Below are positions 42,078-52,115 of a stretch of 64,000 bases of DNA, in pieces. Source of the DNA: Shewanella sp. 1CM18E (GTDB lineage: Bacteria; Pseudomonadota; Gammaproteobacteria; Enterobacterales; Shewanellaceae); the NCBI RefSeq assembly GCF_023161665.1, contig NZ_JALNTW010000006.1:62001-126000 (forward strand), written 5' to 3'. The position numbers and the translations under genes are program-made. Each line of letters begins with the position of its first letter. The first letter of the stretch is position 1. The notes below the pieces were generated by a model. That model had not been told where the DNA came from. It worked only from the letters and a program-made list of their open reading frames with translations, and did no database searches.

Positions 42078-42973
42078 GCTTAGTGATTTGCAAAGGGTTA
42101 TCTAAATCTTATGGCGATAAACAGGCGTTAAAGCAGGTTGATATTACGCTTAATGCCGGCAGTCCTATCGCATTAGTCGGCCCTAATGGAGCAGGTAAAA
42201 CAACTTTATTTAGTTTACTATGTGGCTATATGAGCCCTACGTCAGGTAACGTAAGTTTGTTTGGTCACAAGCCGGGCTCTACAGCATTACTTGGACGTAT
42301 TGCATCTTTACCTCAAGATGCCGCATTAGATCCAAACTTAGATATTATCAGCCAACTCAGCTTTTTTGCGACCCTGCAAGGCTATACAAATAAAGCCGCT
42401 AACGCTGAAGCCCTGCGTGTTCTCGCCTTGGTTGATCTCGTCGATAGTGCTAAACAAAAACCTAAAGCACTAAGCCATGGTATGGCAAAACGAGTATCAA
42501 TTGCACAAGCCTTAATTGGCTCACCAGAACTTGTATTGCTCGATGAGCCTACAGCAGGGTTAGATCCTGCCAATGCCAAGAAAATTCGTGAGCTTGTAAA
42601 GTCTTTATCAGGTAGTACCACATTTATCATTAGCTCACATAATTTAGATGAGCTTGAAAAACTGTGTGATCAGGTGCTTTATTTAGAGCATGGGCAATTA
42701 CAGCATTCAGTCTCAATGAATGAATCGCAGCATGAAGACTATCTCACCCTAACCATGCAGCATTGTGATCCTCAAGCCTTAATCGAAGCGGTGCTTAACT
42801 TAGCTGATATCAGCTCTATTGAAGAACGTCAAAGCAACCAGTTTTTGATTAAACACAATAGCGAGCAAGTTTATGCAATTGAAATAGCTTTACTTAACCT
42901 ATTGAAAGATAAAAACTGGCAATACAAAGCGATGTTGAAAGGTAGAACGTTGGAAGAAAAGCTCTTCTCTTAA
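42074..42973 (+). CDS. ABC transporter ATP-binding protein
   Basis: 299 aa. Walker A GPNGAGKTT, signature LSHGMAKRVSIAQAL, Walker B LVLLDEPTAGLD and H-loop SSHNLDELEKL are all present. The C-terminal 80 residues form an extra domain as in CcmA/NatA-type exporters. Together with the upstream permease it forms a complete two-gene exporter. It is followed by a terminator. Confidence 0.92.
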   Translation: MSLVICKGLSKSYGDKQALKQVDITLNAGSPIALVGPNGAGKTTLFSLLCGYMSPTSGNVSLFGHKPGSTALLGRIASLPQDAALDPNLDIISQLSFFATLQGYTNKAANAEALRVLALVDLVDSAKQKPKALSHGMAKRVSIAQALIGSPELVLLDEPTAGLDPANAKKIRELVKSLSGSTTFIISSHNLDELEKLCDQVLYLEHGQLQHSVSMNESQHEDYLTLTMQHCDPQALIEAVLNLADISSIEERQSNQFLIKHNSEQVYAIEIALLNLLKDKNWQYKAMLKGRTLEEKLFS

Positions 42974-42995
42974 GTTTTATATTGGCATTAGTAAA

Positions 42996-43026
42996 TATAA
43001 AAACGGCGCACTTAGCGCCGTTTTTC
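42996..43026 (+). terminator. Terminator of the ABC exporter
   Basis: AAAACGGCG-CACTTAG-CGCCGTTTTT hairpin with a T tail, about 25 bp past the stop. Confidence 0.9.
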
Positions 43027-43061
43027 ATGGCTCATGTTATCTCACTGCAACGTAAACCCTA

Positions 43062-43445
43062 TTATACCAATCAGCATAAGAATTTGATCTACTCAGAGCG
43101 GTTTTTGGCAAACTAATTCAAAGCGAATAACGGCAATAATGGTTATTCCCTTATAAAGCTAATTAACGCAGAAGTAGGCAGCCAAGAAGGCTCAAGAATG
43201 GCGAGTTTTAGCGGCTTTGATGCAGTGACTCTAAATGAACAAAGAGGGAACTTAACCCTAGCTCAACTATGATCTTCACTCGTTGCAAGCTGCATGGATG
43301 CAGCGAATGTCATTAAAGCACGACTATATGGATATAGGAGGTAGAGTAACGCAGGAGCAGTTACCGAGGAGCACTTAATGACCTTGCCTCAAAACCGCTA
43401 AACTCTCGCTGAGTGACTAAATGTTTATACTGAGTTGGTATAAAA
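43062..43445 (+). repeat. Dispersed ~0.4 kb MITE-like repeat, copy C
   Basis: Same orientation as copy B. Begins TTATACCAATCAGCATAAG and ends TTTATACTGAGTTGGTATAAA (one extra base in the end repeat). The interior closely follows copy B, without its 23-bp duplication. No ORF. Confidence 0.85.
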
Positions 43446-43477
43446 CATTTCCTCCATCCTTGGAGCTCAGATATGGT

Positions 43478-43664
43478 GAATGTCATTCAGGCACGACTAT
43501 ATGGATATAGGAGGTACAAAACCAAGCATGGTCGAAGATAGAATAATACAGAAGCTATTATCGAGAGTAACGCAGGAGCCGTTACCGAGGAGCATTTAAT
43601 AACCTTGCCTCAAAACCGCTAAACTCTCGCTGAGTGGCTAAATGTTTATACTGATTGGTATAAA
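43478..43664 (+). repeat. Partial repeat copy D (3' half) with a 48-bp insert
   Basis: Starts within the repeat at GAATGTCATT and repeats the right half to its end, TTTATACTGATTGGTATAAA. A 48-bp segment (43517-43564) absent from copies A-C splits it after GGATATAGGAGGTA. It is a direct repeat of copy C, about 30 bp further on. Confidence 0.8.
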
Positions 43665-43747
43665 CGGCAACAAGCTATTGGCTTAATCAAACTAACGCTT
43701 TAGGTAACAAACTCGTATTGCTAGTAATTAATTACCGGAATTCAAAC

Positions 43748-43781
43748 GAAAAAAGAGCCGTAGTAAACTACGGCTCTTCGA
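43748..43781 (-). terminator. Terminator of the cold-shock gene
   Basis: On the minus strand GAGCCGTAG-TTTA-CTACGGCTC is followed by TTTTTT, about 45 bp past the csp stop. A second hairpin, GATTAGC-TAGT-GCTAATC (43792-43809), lies just before it. Confidence 0.9.
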
Positions 43782-43820
43782 AATTCTGTATGATTAGCTA
43801 GTGCTAATCAAGCTGGTAAC

Positions 43821-44027
43821 TTAGATAACAGTTACGTTCTCAGCTTGTGGGCCTTTTTGACCTTGAGTAACAGTAAACTGAACTTTTTGACCTTCGTCAA
43901 GAGTTTTGAAACCGTCAGAGTTGATAGCGCGGAAGTGTACGAATACGTCTGGACCAGACTCTTGCTCGATAAATCCGAAACCTTTATCAGAGTTGAACCA
44001 CTTAACAACGCCAGTAACTTGAGACAT
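43821..44027 (-). CDS. Cold-shock domain protein
   Basis: 68 aa single cold-shock domain that binds single-stranded RNA/DNA. RNP1 motif KGFGFI and RNP2 motif VFVHF are intact. Starts [16 protein letters not shown]. Close to CspA/CspD-type proteins, but the paralogue cannot be named from sequence alone. Confidence 0.93.
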   Translation of the reverse strand: MSQVTGVVKWFNSDKGFGFIEQESGPDVFVHFRAINSDGFKTLDEGQKVQFTVTQGQKGPQAENVTVI

Positions 44028-44330
44028 AATATTGAATCCTGTAAATATAAATTAAAGCCTTAACGGCGGTAAAGCTGGAAAATGCCGGTTTACTTAATGT
44101 TAACAGGACGAACATTGTCGTATTGAACACATAAAAATAAGCCTAACCTTCAAGCTGCAAACACTATAAACCATTCTCATCATAAGTCAACACACATTCG
44201 TATCGGAATTTAGGGTGTTTTTACTTATATTTCTACAGCTTGCTAATTGGATCAAAAAATACACTTATGCAAACTCACAGTTAACACTCACAACCGCTTA
44301 AAAAACAACCACCAAGCTACAACCTTAGAT
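44028..44330 (-). promoter_or_regulatory. Cold-shock gene leader region
   Basis: 303 bp upstream of csp. On the minus strand it holds a hairpin-prone segment (AACCGGC...GCCGTT, about 44062-44092) between a probable promoter region and the start codon. Long structured leaders are the rule for cspA-type genes (temperature sensing). The transcription start is not defined here. Confidence 0.4.
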
Positions 44331-45137
44331 TTACTGGGCTCTAAAGACTTCCACTTTAAAATCTAGCTCACAACTAAAACCTGATTTAGCTAGAGCTAAT
44401 TTTTGTTCTTCTGTTAATTTCCAGTTATAGGGAGTCATCTTTAAAAAGTTACTGATATCGACCGGATCAGTTAACGATAGTTGTTGCAAAATACGTTCTT
44501 GATGGATGAGATCAAAGCCCTCTATCTGAGAGGAAGCTTCAGTATGCTCTTTAGGATTATCATATATCAGCTCTTTTAATGCGAAATGATGACGAGGACC
44601 CGCACAAACAGTGGTAAGAATACCGCCAGACTTAATCACACGCTTTAATTCCACATCTAAAGACGGCGCATAAATTCTCAACATAAAGTCAAAACTGCTA
44701 TCTGGGAACGGCATATCGAAAGCGCTCGCAACGCTAAATGCAATTTTAGGGTAACGCTTAGCAGCATACTTAAGCGCAGATTTACTGATATCAACACCAT
44801 AAAGTGCAAAACCTTGCGGCAAGCTTTCAACTAAACGGTTTGAGTAGTATCCTTCACCACAACCAATATCTAGACCACACTCGGCATCAATTGCGTACTC
44901 ATTCGCTAGCAAGTTAACTTTATCACTTAATACCTGATAGTAACCTTTATTCAGAAACTCTCGTCTTGCCAGCATCATCTCTTTATTGTCACCTGGGTCA
45001 TTTGACTTCTTTTTCTGTACAGGCAACAAGTTAACGTAGCCTTCTTTTGCACAGTCAAATCTATGATTGGCAGGACAACACCAAGTTTTGTCTTCTTTAG
45101 ATAGCGCCTGCTGGCATAAAGGACAACGGTAAATCAT
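44331..45137 (-). CDS. rlmA: 23S rRNA (guanine(745)-N(1))-methyltransferase
   Basis: 268 aa from the ATG at 45137 (MIYRCPLCQQALS), which has GGAG 9 bases upstream; a longer frame is open above it. The N-terminal zinc finger has CPLC and CCPANHRFDC. The SAM site is GLDIGCGEGYYSNRL. Modifies G745 in 23S rRNA domain II. Confidence 0.9.
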   Translation of the reverse strand: MIYRCPLCQQALSKEDKTWCCPANHRFDCAKEGYVNLLPVQKKKSNDPGDNKEMMLARREFLNKGYYQVLSDKVNLLANEYAIDAECGLDIGCGEGYYSNRLVESLPQGFALYGVDISKSALKYAAKRYPKIAFSVASAFDMPFPDSSFDFMLRIYAPSLDVELKRVIKSGGILTTVCAGPRHHFALKELIYDNPKEHTEASSQIEGFDLIHQERILQQLSLTDPVDISNFLKMTPYNWKLTEEQKLALAKSGFSCELDFKVEVFRAQ

Positions 45138-45512
45138 GTATACATCTCCGAATGGCACATATTTGATGCGCTTGCTATTCAATCACACGCACAAATGTAG
45201 CCGGATAATAATCCGTTAGACGATGGCATAGGCTGAGAAGCTAACAGCTTAAGCACATGACCTTAATACTGGCCCAGCATAGTGATAATTTAAACCAATA
45301 AAAGTCATCTATTTTTCTTTAGAAAATAATGCTTGTCATAACGAGTCTAAAAAGGATGGCTATTCTACTGCGCTCACCTATTTTGATCCAGCGGATAAAA
45401 CTGCTGCAAACTCAAGCAAAGTACTTGAGTTGTATTAAGGAAACTAAGACATTTAAACCTTGTCAGTGCTATGATGACTGCAATTATTGCTCGTGATAGC
45501 CTTTAAAATTAT
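45138..45512. other. Divergent region rlmA / sbcB
   Basis: 375 bp between divergent genes; presumably both promoters. No repeat or small gene seen. Confidence 0.45.
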
Positions 45513-46925
45513 ATGTCGACAAATAACCAACCCACCCTCTTCTGGCACGATTATGAAACCTTTGGCGCTAACCCAGCCAAAGACCGCCCTTCGCAATTTG
45601 CTGGCGTACGCACCGATATGGATCTTAACATCATCGGTGAGCCTGAAACCTTTTATTGTAAAGTGGCCAACGACTATCTACCCTCTCCTGAAGCGATTCT
45701 AATTACTGGGATAACTCCGCAACTGGCTAACCTAAAAGGTATGCCAGAAGCCGAGTTCATGAATAGAATTAACGGTTTATTTAGTCAGCCTAAAACCTGT
45801 GTGGTGGGTTATAACTCTCTGCGTTTTGATGATGAAGTGTCACGCTATGGCTTTTATCGTAACTTTATCGACCCTTATGCCCGTGAGTGGCAAAACGGCA
45901 ATAGCCGCTGGGACATTATCGATCTGGTGCGTGCTTGTTATGCGTTTAGACCTGAAGGCATTAACTGGCCAGAAAAAGAAGATGGCTCACCTAGCTTTAA
46001 GCTAGAGCAACTAACTGTAGCCAATGGTTTAAGCCATGAAAAAGCGCATGATGCTATGTCTGATGTTTATGCCACCATCGACATGGCTAAGCTAATCAAG
46101 AATGTGCAGCCAAAACTATTCGACTATTACTTTAGCCTGAGGCAAAAGCAGGCCGTTTCTAAACTTATTGACGTATTAGAGATGAAGCCACTTGTGCATG
46201 TAAGCTCCAAGATCAGTGCACTAAACGGCTGCACAACCATTATTGCACCCGTTGCTTACCACTCTACCAATAAGAATGCGGTTATTTGCGTTAACCTTGC
46301 TATGGACGTTGCGCCATTATTAGAACTGAGTGTCGAAGAAATTCGTGAGCGCATGTATACCCGTCGCAGCGACTTAGCGCCTGATGAATTACCTATCGGT
46401 ATTAAGCAGATCCATATTAACAAGAGTCCGTTTATTGCTGGTGCAAAAACCTTGACCGATGAAAACGCTGCTAGACTCGATATTGATAAGGACTTTGCCC
46501 GTGAGCAATATAAAATACTCAAGCAACATCCAGAGCTTAGAGAAAAGCTTGTTGCTGTATTTGATGTTGAGCATGAGTCAAAAAGTATAGATCCTGATCA
46601 GGCGCTGTATAGCGGCGGTTTTTTCAGTTCAGCTGATAAAGCCAAGATTGAAATCATCCGCAATACGCAGCCAAGTAATCTTGCTGCACTAGATCTTGAT
46701 TTCGACGACGAGCGCCTTGCTGAAATGCTGTACCGATACCGCGCACGTAATTACCCCGAAACCTTAGATGATGCAGAGCAGTATCGCTGGCGAGAATTTT
46801 GTCAAACGAGACTTAATGATCCTGACTATATTATTCGCTTAGAGAACTTAATTGAAGAAACTGAACAAGATGACAATAAACAGAAGCTATTACAGGCACT
46901 GTGTCATTACCTTAGAAGTCTTTAG
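45513..46925 (+). CDS. sbcB: Exodeoxyribonuclease I
   Basis: 3'-5' single-strand DNA exonuclease of the DEDDh family, used in mismatch repair and recombination. 470 aa. Exo I motif TLFWHDYETFGAN, the SLRFDDEVSRYGFYRNF region, and the AHDAMSDVYATI segment with the DEDDh His are visible. SH3-like and C-terminal domains follow (SbcB size in E. coli is 475). Confidence 0.95.
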   Translation: MSTNNQPTLFWHDYETFGANPAKDRPSQFAGVRTDMDLNIIGEPETFYCKVANDYLPSPEAILITGITPQLANLKGMPEAEFMNRINGLFSQPKTCVVGYNSLRFDDEVSRYGFYRNFIDPYAREWQNGNSRWDIIDLVRACYAFRPEGINWPEKEDGSPSFKLEQLTVANGLSHEKAHDAMSDVYATIDMAKLIKNVQPKLFDYYFSLRQKQAVSKLIDVLEMKPLVHVSSKISALNGCTTIIAPVAYHSTNKNAVICVNLAMDVAPLLELSVEEIRERMYTRRSDLAPDELPIGIKQIHINKSPFIAGAKTLTDENAARLDIDKDFAREQYKILKQHPELREKLVAVFDVEHESKSIDPDQALYSGGFFSSADKAKIEIIRNTQPSNLAALDLDFDDERLAEMLYRYRARNYPETLDDAEQYRWREFCQTRLNDPDYIIRLENLIEETEQDDNKQKLLQALCHYLRSL

Positions 46926-47022
46926 CAATCGTTATACAGTAAATGCGACAAACACCTCATTCTGTATGTAACAAGCTTACTAGAATGATATTCCATTAGC
47001 GTTAACTAAAAGGAAATAGCAT

Positions 47023-47913
47023 ATGCAAGACAGATTTTTAAAAAGCATAGCTAAATTACCTGAGTCACTAGCAACGGCAATTGTGCCGCTGCTTGATAAA
47101 GATTTTGCCGGCCATATTGATGCTCAACAATTAACAGAGCTTCAGGCCCAAACCCAAATGGAGCTTAATGAGTTATTGCTAGCTTTGCTACCTATTGCGG
47201 CAGCACTTGCTAGACCGCCAATTAGCGAATTCCATGTAGGCGCTATAGCAAAAGGCAAAAGCGGTGATATCTATATGGGCGCAAACATTGAGCTACCAGG
47301 TGAAGCGCTGTTTCATTCTGTACATGCCGAGCAAAGCGCAATTAGCCATGCTTGGCTAAGCGGTGAAACCATTATTGAAGACATTATTGTTAATGCATCG
47401 CCATGTGGTCATTGTCGTCAGTTTATTAACGAGCTGGTTGAAGGCAGTAAAGTAAATATACATCTACCATCGCAAGATACTGCGCCGCTTTCACATTATC
47501 TGCCTTATGCATTTGGCCCAAGCGATCTTAATATCTCTACACCGCTACTGAGTAAGCAACAACATAATCTAATCTTAGACTCGAATGATCCTATGATCAT
47601 TGAAGCCTTAGATCACGCTAGTTTAAGTTATGCGCCTTACACCAAAAACTTTGCAGCTGTTGTGCTAGAAACCAAAGATGGTGCAACCTATTGCGGACGC
47701 TATGCCGAGAACGCTGCGTTTAATCCATCGATGCAACCAATGCAAATGGCGCTATCTACCATGTCTCGCCACAACAGGGACTTTAGTGAGATTAATCGTG
47801 CAGTGTTAATTGAGTCTTCAAAAGGTGTTGTATCGCTAGTTGGCGCAGCTATGGATGCACTACATAGCGTTGCACCGATTGAACTTGAGCATATTGTTGC
47901 TGAGCCTGAATAG
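47023..47913 (+). CDS. cdd: Cytidine deaminase
   Basis: Pyrimidine salvage enzyme converting (deoxy)cytidine to (deoxy)uridine. 296 aa, the two-domain E. coli form. Zinc/catalytic motif [11 protein letters not shown] with Glu proton shuttle and [10 protein letters not shown]; the C-terminal domain is the inactive repeat. RBS AAGGAAAT. Confidence 0.95.
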   Translation: MQDRFLKSIAKLPESLATAIVPLLDKDFAGHIDAQQLTELQAQTQMELNELLLALLPIAAALARPPISEFHVGAIAKGKSGDIYMGANIELPGEALFHSVHAEQSAISHAWLSGETIIEDIIVNASPCGHCRQFINELVEGSKVNIHLPSQDTAPLSHYLPYAFGPSDLNISTPLLSKQQHNLILDSNDPMIIEALDHASLSYAPYTKNFAAVVLETKDGATYCGRYAENAAFNPSMQPMQMALSTMSRHNRDFSEINRAVLIESSKGVVSLVGAAMDALHSVAPIELEHIVAEPE

Positions 47914-47933
47914 GCTAAGCGAGCAATTAAACT

Positions 47934-47966
47934 TACTAAAAAAGGACCTACTAAGGTCCTTTTTAC
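47934..47966. terminator. Bidirectional terminator between cdd and the oxidoreductase
   Basis: AAAAAAGGACCT-ACTA-AGGTCCTTTTT hairpin between convergent genes. Confidence 0.85.
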
Positions 47967-48045
47967 TTGGCTAAATTCACGCTAATTTAGCTTAAATTAA
48001 ATTGGTTTAACTTTTGTCTAAATAGCGAAAATAAAACTGTTAACC

Positions 48046-48921
48046 TTAGCCTCGGTTCTTCTCGAGCTTGGCAAGTAAACTTGATGTATCCCAGCGCGAG
48101 CCACCAATTGCTTGTACTTCAGAGTAAAACTGATCGACCAAAGCTGTTAGTGGCAAATGTGAGCCATTACGGCGTGCCTCTTCAAGTGCTATCCCTAAAT
48201 CTTTACGCATCCAATCAACCGCAAAACCTAAGTTATATTCGCCCTGCCACATGGTTTGATAGCGGTTTTCCATCTGCCATGACTGCGCGGCGCCTTTGCT
48301 TATCACCTCAACCACTTTTTCACCATCAAGCCCTGCGCTACGAGCAAAGTGCAGCCCTTCTGATAGCCCTTGTACTACGCCTGCAATACAAATCTGGTTA
48401 ACCATTTTAGTTAACTGGCCTGCACCAACTCCTCCAAGTAACTCGACGCATCTCGCGTAAGCATCAATTACAGGCTTGGCTCTATCGAATGTAACTTGAT
48501 CGCCACCGACCATCACCGTTAGCACTCCGTTTTCAGCGCCAGCTTGACCGCCTGACACTGGAGCATCCATAAATCCGATATCCAGAGCATTAGCAGCCAC
48601 GGCAATTTCACGAGCAACATCAGCTGACGCGGTAGTGTGATCCACCAAAATAGTGCCCGCTTGCATACCGGCTAATATCCCTGTATCACCAAGCGTGACT
48701 TGACGTATATCGTCATCGTTACCAACGCACATAAATACGATGTCTTGCCCTTGTGCAGCTGCTTTAGGGGTAATTTCATAATAACCGCCATATTCGCTAG
48801 CCCATTGTTTAGCTTTACTTTGTGTACGGTTGTAAACGGTAACTTGATGACCATGTTTAACGAGATGCCCTGCCATGGGATAACCCATAACACCTAGACC
48901 TATAAATGCAACTTTAGCCAT
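48046..48921 (-). CDS. NAD(P)-dependent beta-hydroxyacid dehydrogenase
   Basis: 291 aa of the 3-hydroxyisobutyrate/tartronate-semialdehyde reductase family. Rossmann motif FIGLGVMGYPMAGHLVKHG, the substrate-binding DAPVSGGQAGAENG, and the catalytic Lys in GAGQLTKMVNQI are present. The exact substrate is not decided by sequence. RBS AGGACG. Monocistronic. Confidence 0.9.
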   Translation of the reverse strand: MAKVAFIGLGVMGYPMAGHLVKHGHQVTVYNRTQSKAKQWASEYGGYYEITPKAAAQGQDIVFMCVGNDDDIRQVTLGDTGILAGMQAGTILVDHTTASADVAREIAVAANALDIGFMDAPVSGGQAGAENGVLTVMVGGDQVTFDRAKPVIDAYARCVELLGGVGAGQLTKMVNQICIAGVVQGLSEGLHFARSAGLDGEKVVEVISKGAAQSWQMENRYQTMWQGEYNLGFAVDWMRKDLGIALEEARRNGSHLPLTALVDQFYSEVQAIGGSRWDTSSLLAKLEKNRG

Positions 48922-49007
48922 TATTCGTCCTATTGTAGAAATTGTAGGGGGAGATATTTTTAGATTTAGCTTATTTTAAAGACTCACCACAAAAAGAACA
49001 GTACAAA

Positions 49008-49042
49008 GCAGATAATAAAAAAGCTAGCCGAAAGGCTAGCTT
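49008..49042 (-). terminator. Terminator of the thioesterase gene
   Basis: On the minus strand AAGCTAGCC-TTTC-GGCTAGCTT followed by TTTTATTATC. Confidence 0.85.
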
Positions 49043-49066
49043 CTGTGCGTAAACAAACTCGGCACT

Positions 49067-49567
49067 TTAGGGAACTTGTAACGAAGGCTGTAGATCTACA
49101 TGGGCCTGCATTTCAGCACCAATCTTTTTACGCATTTCCATCAAACGTATTGCAGATTCTCGCAGTTCAATATCTGCTGGTAACTCTGGTTTCCAATCGG
49201 GCACTGCAGTGGGTGAACCTTCATCATCAACCGCTACCATCACTAACACACAGTGCGTAGTTAAGTATCTGTCTTGATCCTTAGGATCACCCGCTTTTAC
49301 ATCAACACCAAGGTGCATTGATGTACGACCGGTATAAATCACCTTTGCAGTCACTTCAACGATGTTGCCCACATGAATAGGCTTAACAAAACGAATACCG
49401 CCAGCATAAGCAGTAATGCAATACTTACCGCTCCAGCCGGCAGCACAAGCATATCCGGCTAAATCGATCCACTTCATCACGGCGCCGCCGTGTACTTTAC
49501 CGCCAAAATTAACGTCTGCAGGCTCTGCAAGGAATCTTAATGTTAATTGTCTTTCTAAACCGGCCAT
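49067..49567 (-). CDS. Acyl-CoA thioesterase, hotdog fold
   Basis: 166 aa from the ATG at 49567, with GAGG upstream (an upstream TTG would add four residues). The GGKVHGGAVMKWIDLAGYA helix is the hotdog-domain signature of the YciA/cytosolic acyl-CoA thioesterase family. Hydrolyses acyl-CoA; chain-length preference unknown. Confidence 0.88.
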   Translation of the reverse strand: MAGLERQLTLRFLAEPADVNFGGKVHGGAVMKWIDLAGYACAAGWSGKYCITAYAGGIRFVKPIHVGNIVEVTAKVIYTGRTSMHLGVDVKAGDPKDQDRYLTTHCVLVMVAVDDEGSPTAVPDWKPELPADIELRESAIRLMEMRKKIGAEMQAHVDLQPSLQVP

Positions 49568-49632
49568 ATTGGACCTCAATACATTTACTTACTATTGAGT
49601 ATCTTACGCCAAATTCTTTATATCAGCACCTT

Positions 49633-50001
49633 TTAGCCAAACTGACCGACCAAAAAGCTACCACCTAAAACCATAGGCAAGGCCAAACGGTAAACCCATA
49701 GTTGCGATGTCATTCCAAAGTACTTACCACCGTTAAACAGGGTATAAGCGGCTATACCCGCTAAAAATAACCCCATCACTTCAATACCAGCAATGACACT
49801 ATTGGCATTACTGACGTCAATGGCGGTAATTAGCAATGCAAACCAAACAATACTAAACGAAGCAACTGCGGCATTGAAGGTTTTTACGCCCAATTGCAGC
49901 TCGGGTAGACGCGCTGACGATTCACCACGTATAAGCTCGTTAATATTAGCGGTGATAATGCCTAGAATAGGCATGATAGGAATAACAATTGGATTAAGCA
50001 C
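49633..50001 (-). CDS. Small membrane protein of unknown function
   Basis: 122 aa, GTG start preceded by AAGGAA at seven bases. Four hydrophobic segments (about 3-20, 42-63, 70-90 and 101-119) are separated by short loops, with RGESSARLPELQLG facing one side. No family recognised. It lies between the thioesterase and fabF but apart from both. Confidence 0.6.
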   Translation of the reverse strand: MLNPIVIPIMPILGIITANINELIRGESSARLPELQLGVKTFNAAVASFSIVWFALLITAIDVSNANSVIAGIEVMGLFLAGIAAYTLFNGGKYFGMTSQLWVYRLALPMVLGGSFLVGQFG

Positions 50002-50189
50002 TTTCGTGTTCCTTAGGTAAAATCTACATTGAGCTCATTGCTTGAGCTTATGCCCGCAGTATCTGCCTAAAGATCTATATTTTCTAGCGCCTTTTCAACA
50101 GATTAACTAAGGTTAATCTTGGCGTTATGCAGTGTTAATATTTGCCATAAATAGTGTGAACTTGTTCATAATTTTACTTTGCTATAGCG

Positions 50190-50217
50190 AATAAAAAAGC
50201 GCCTTTCGGCGCTTTAA
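50190..50217 (-). terminator. Terminator of fabF
   Basis: On the minus strand AAAGCGCC-GAAA-GGCGCTTT is followed by TTTATTCG, about 25 bp past the fabF stop. Confidence 0.8.
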
Positions 50218-50241
50218 AATAAATGTAGCTAACTGAGCTAA

Positions 50242-51480
50242 TTATACTTTTTTGAAAAGTAGCGAGCCGTTAGTACCACCAAAACCAAATGAGTTACAAA
50301 GACCATAGTCAAATTTGTAATCACGAGCGGTGTGCGGCACAAAGTCCAAATCACAACCTTCATCAGGGTTATCTAAGTTAAGCGTTGGCGGAATAACCTG
50401 ATCTTTTAGTGCAAGAATGGTAATAATTGCTTCAACAGAACCGGCTGCACCTAACAAGTGACCCGTCATAGATTTAGTTGAGCTTACGAGTAAATCGTAA
50501 GCATGATCGCCAAATACTGACTTAACCGCTGCCGCTTCAGCTTTATCCCCAGCAGGAGTTGATGTGCCGTGAGCATTGATATAACCAATCTGTTCACGGC
50601 CCACTTTAGCGTCATTAATCGCATTAACCATTGCCGCAGCTGCGCCAGCACCATCACTTGGTGGTGACGTCATATGGAATGCATCGCCGCTCATACCAAA
50701 GCCTACAAGCTCAGCATAGATAGTCGCGCCACGTGCTTTAGCATGCTCGTACTCTTCTACGACCATCACACCTGCGCCATCGCCAATAACAAAACCATCA
50801 CGGTCTTTATCCCATGGGCGGCTTGCCGCTTCAGGATCGTCATTACGAGTTGATAGTGCTTTAGCAGAACCAAAGCCGCCAACAGCCAGCGGGCAAGTCA
50901 CATCTTCAGCGCCGCCGGCAACCATAACATCAGCATCGCCATAAGCGATTGTACGCGCCGCAAACCCGATGTTGTGCACACCTGTAGTACAAGCAGTCGT
51001 AACAGCAAAGTTTGGACCTGTCATGCCGTATTTAATCGACAAGTGGCCAGCAATCATATTGATAATGGTACTAGGTACGAAAAATGGTGAGATCTTACGT
51101 GGTCCGCCCTTTAGCATAGCCGAATGGTTTTGCTCAATTAGCGGCATGCCGCCCATACCGGCGCCAATTGCTGTACCAACACGTGCTGGATCAAGCTTAT
51201 CCATTTCAAGACCTGAGTCTTCTACAGCTTGGATCCCCGCCGCCATACCGTATTGAATAAACAAATCCATTTTACGGGCATCTTTGCGAGACATGTATTG
51301 CTCGACATCAAAATCTTTTACAGAGCCGCTAATACGGGTTGTGAATTCACTCGCATCAAATTTAGTTATCGGCGCGATACCACTCTTGCCTGAAACAAGT
51401 GCTTTCCAAGAAGAATCGACTGTATTTCCCACTGGGCTCACTAAACCTAAGCCCGTTATGACTACTCGACGTTTAGACAC
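50242..51480 (-). CDS. fabF: Beta-ketoacyl-ACP synthase II
   Basis: Condensing enzyme for fatty acid elongation, important for temperature control of unsaturation. 412 aa. Catalytic triad: Cys in [12 protein letters not shown], His in [12 protein letters not shown] and His in [15 protein letters not shown] start with AGGTGA close upstream. Last gene of the cluster; a terminator lies between it and acpP. Confidence 0.97.
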   Translation of the reverse strand: MSKRRVVITGLGLVSPVGNTVDSSWKALVSGKSGIAPITKFDASEFTTRISGSVKDFDVEQYMSRKDARKMDLFIQYGMAAGIQAVEDSGLEMDKLDPARVGTAIGAGMGGMPLIEQNHSAMLKGGPRKISPFFVPSTIINMIAGHLSIKYGMTGPNFAVTTACTTGVHNIGFAARTIAYGDADVMVAGGAEDVTCPLAVGGFGSAKALSTRNDDPEAASRPWDKDRDGFVIGDGAGVMVVEEYEHAKARGATIYAELVGFGMSGDAFHMTSPPSDGAGAAAAMVNAINDAKVGREQIGYINAHGTSTPAGDKAEAAAVKSVFGDHAYDLLVSSTKSMTGHLLGAAGSVEAIITILALKDQVIPPTLNLDNPDEGCDLDFVPHTARDYKFDYGLCNSFGFGGTNGSLLFKKV

Positions 51481-51676
51481 GCGGTCACCTTTTTACTTTC
51501 AAAATGAATAACGATGATAGCTGCAAAGAAATTGAACTACCAATACCTATCCCGCTACAACAAATACAAGGGTTGCAATGGGGAGTTGCCAGTTCTGGTT
51601 GGAGTAATACTTATCTAGGTCAATAAGTATTGGGGAAGCGAAGCTTGAAACAATAAGTCAACCAGCGGCTTTACAA

Positions 51677-51711
51677 ACAAAAACAGGCGGCAAAAATGCC
51701 GCCTGTTTTCA
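51677..51711 (-). terminator. Hairpin between acpP and fabF
   Basis: AAAACAGGCGGCA-AAAA-TGCCGCCTGTTTT, a 13-bp stem. On the minus strand a T run (TTTTTG) follows it. It probably reduces readthrough from the abundant acpP message into fabF. Confidence 0.85.
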
Positions 51712-51722
51712 AGAATTCTAGA

Positions 51723-51956
51723 TTACTGATTCTTAGAAACGTAATCGATCGCTGCTTGAACAGTAGTGATCTTTTCAGCTTCTTCATCAGGGATCTCGGT
51801 GTCAAACTCTTCTTCTAGAGCCATAACCAACTCAACAGTGTCTAGAGAATCCGCACCTAAATCGTCAACGAAAGATGCTGCTGATTTAACGTCTTCTTCT
51901 TTAACACCTAGTTGCTCGATGATGATTTTCTTTACACGTTCTTCGATGTTGCTCAT
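51723..51956 (-). CDS. acpP: Acyl carrier protein
   Basis: 77 aa, strongly acidic. The phosphopantetheine attachment Ser is in [20 protein letters not shown]. Carries growing acyl chains for FabD/G/H/F and PlsX. Differs from E. coli AcpP by few residues. Confidence 0.98.
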   Translation of the reverse strand: MSNIEERVKKIIIEQLGVKEEDVKSAASFVDDLGADSLDTVELVMALEEEFDTEIPDEEAEKITTVQAAIDYVSKNQ

Positions 51957-52115
51957 TAGTTTTCTTTCCTATTCAAATTACGCACTTGCGCAAGATTGCG
52001 AGTAGTTTATTGAATTTGGCAGACATTGCAAGCTTAACTTTCGTGGTCTAACCACAATCAAGCCTGCAGTTGATGCAGATCACCCCATGTAGGCGGTAAC
52101 AGCCTGCCGTTCCCT

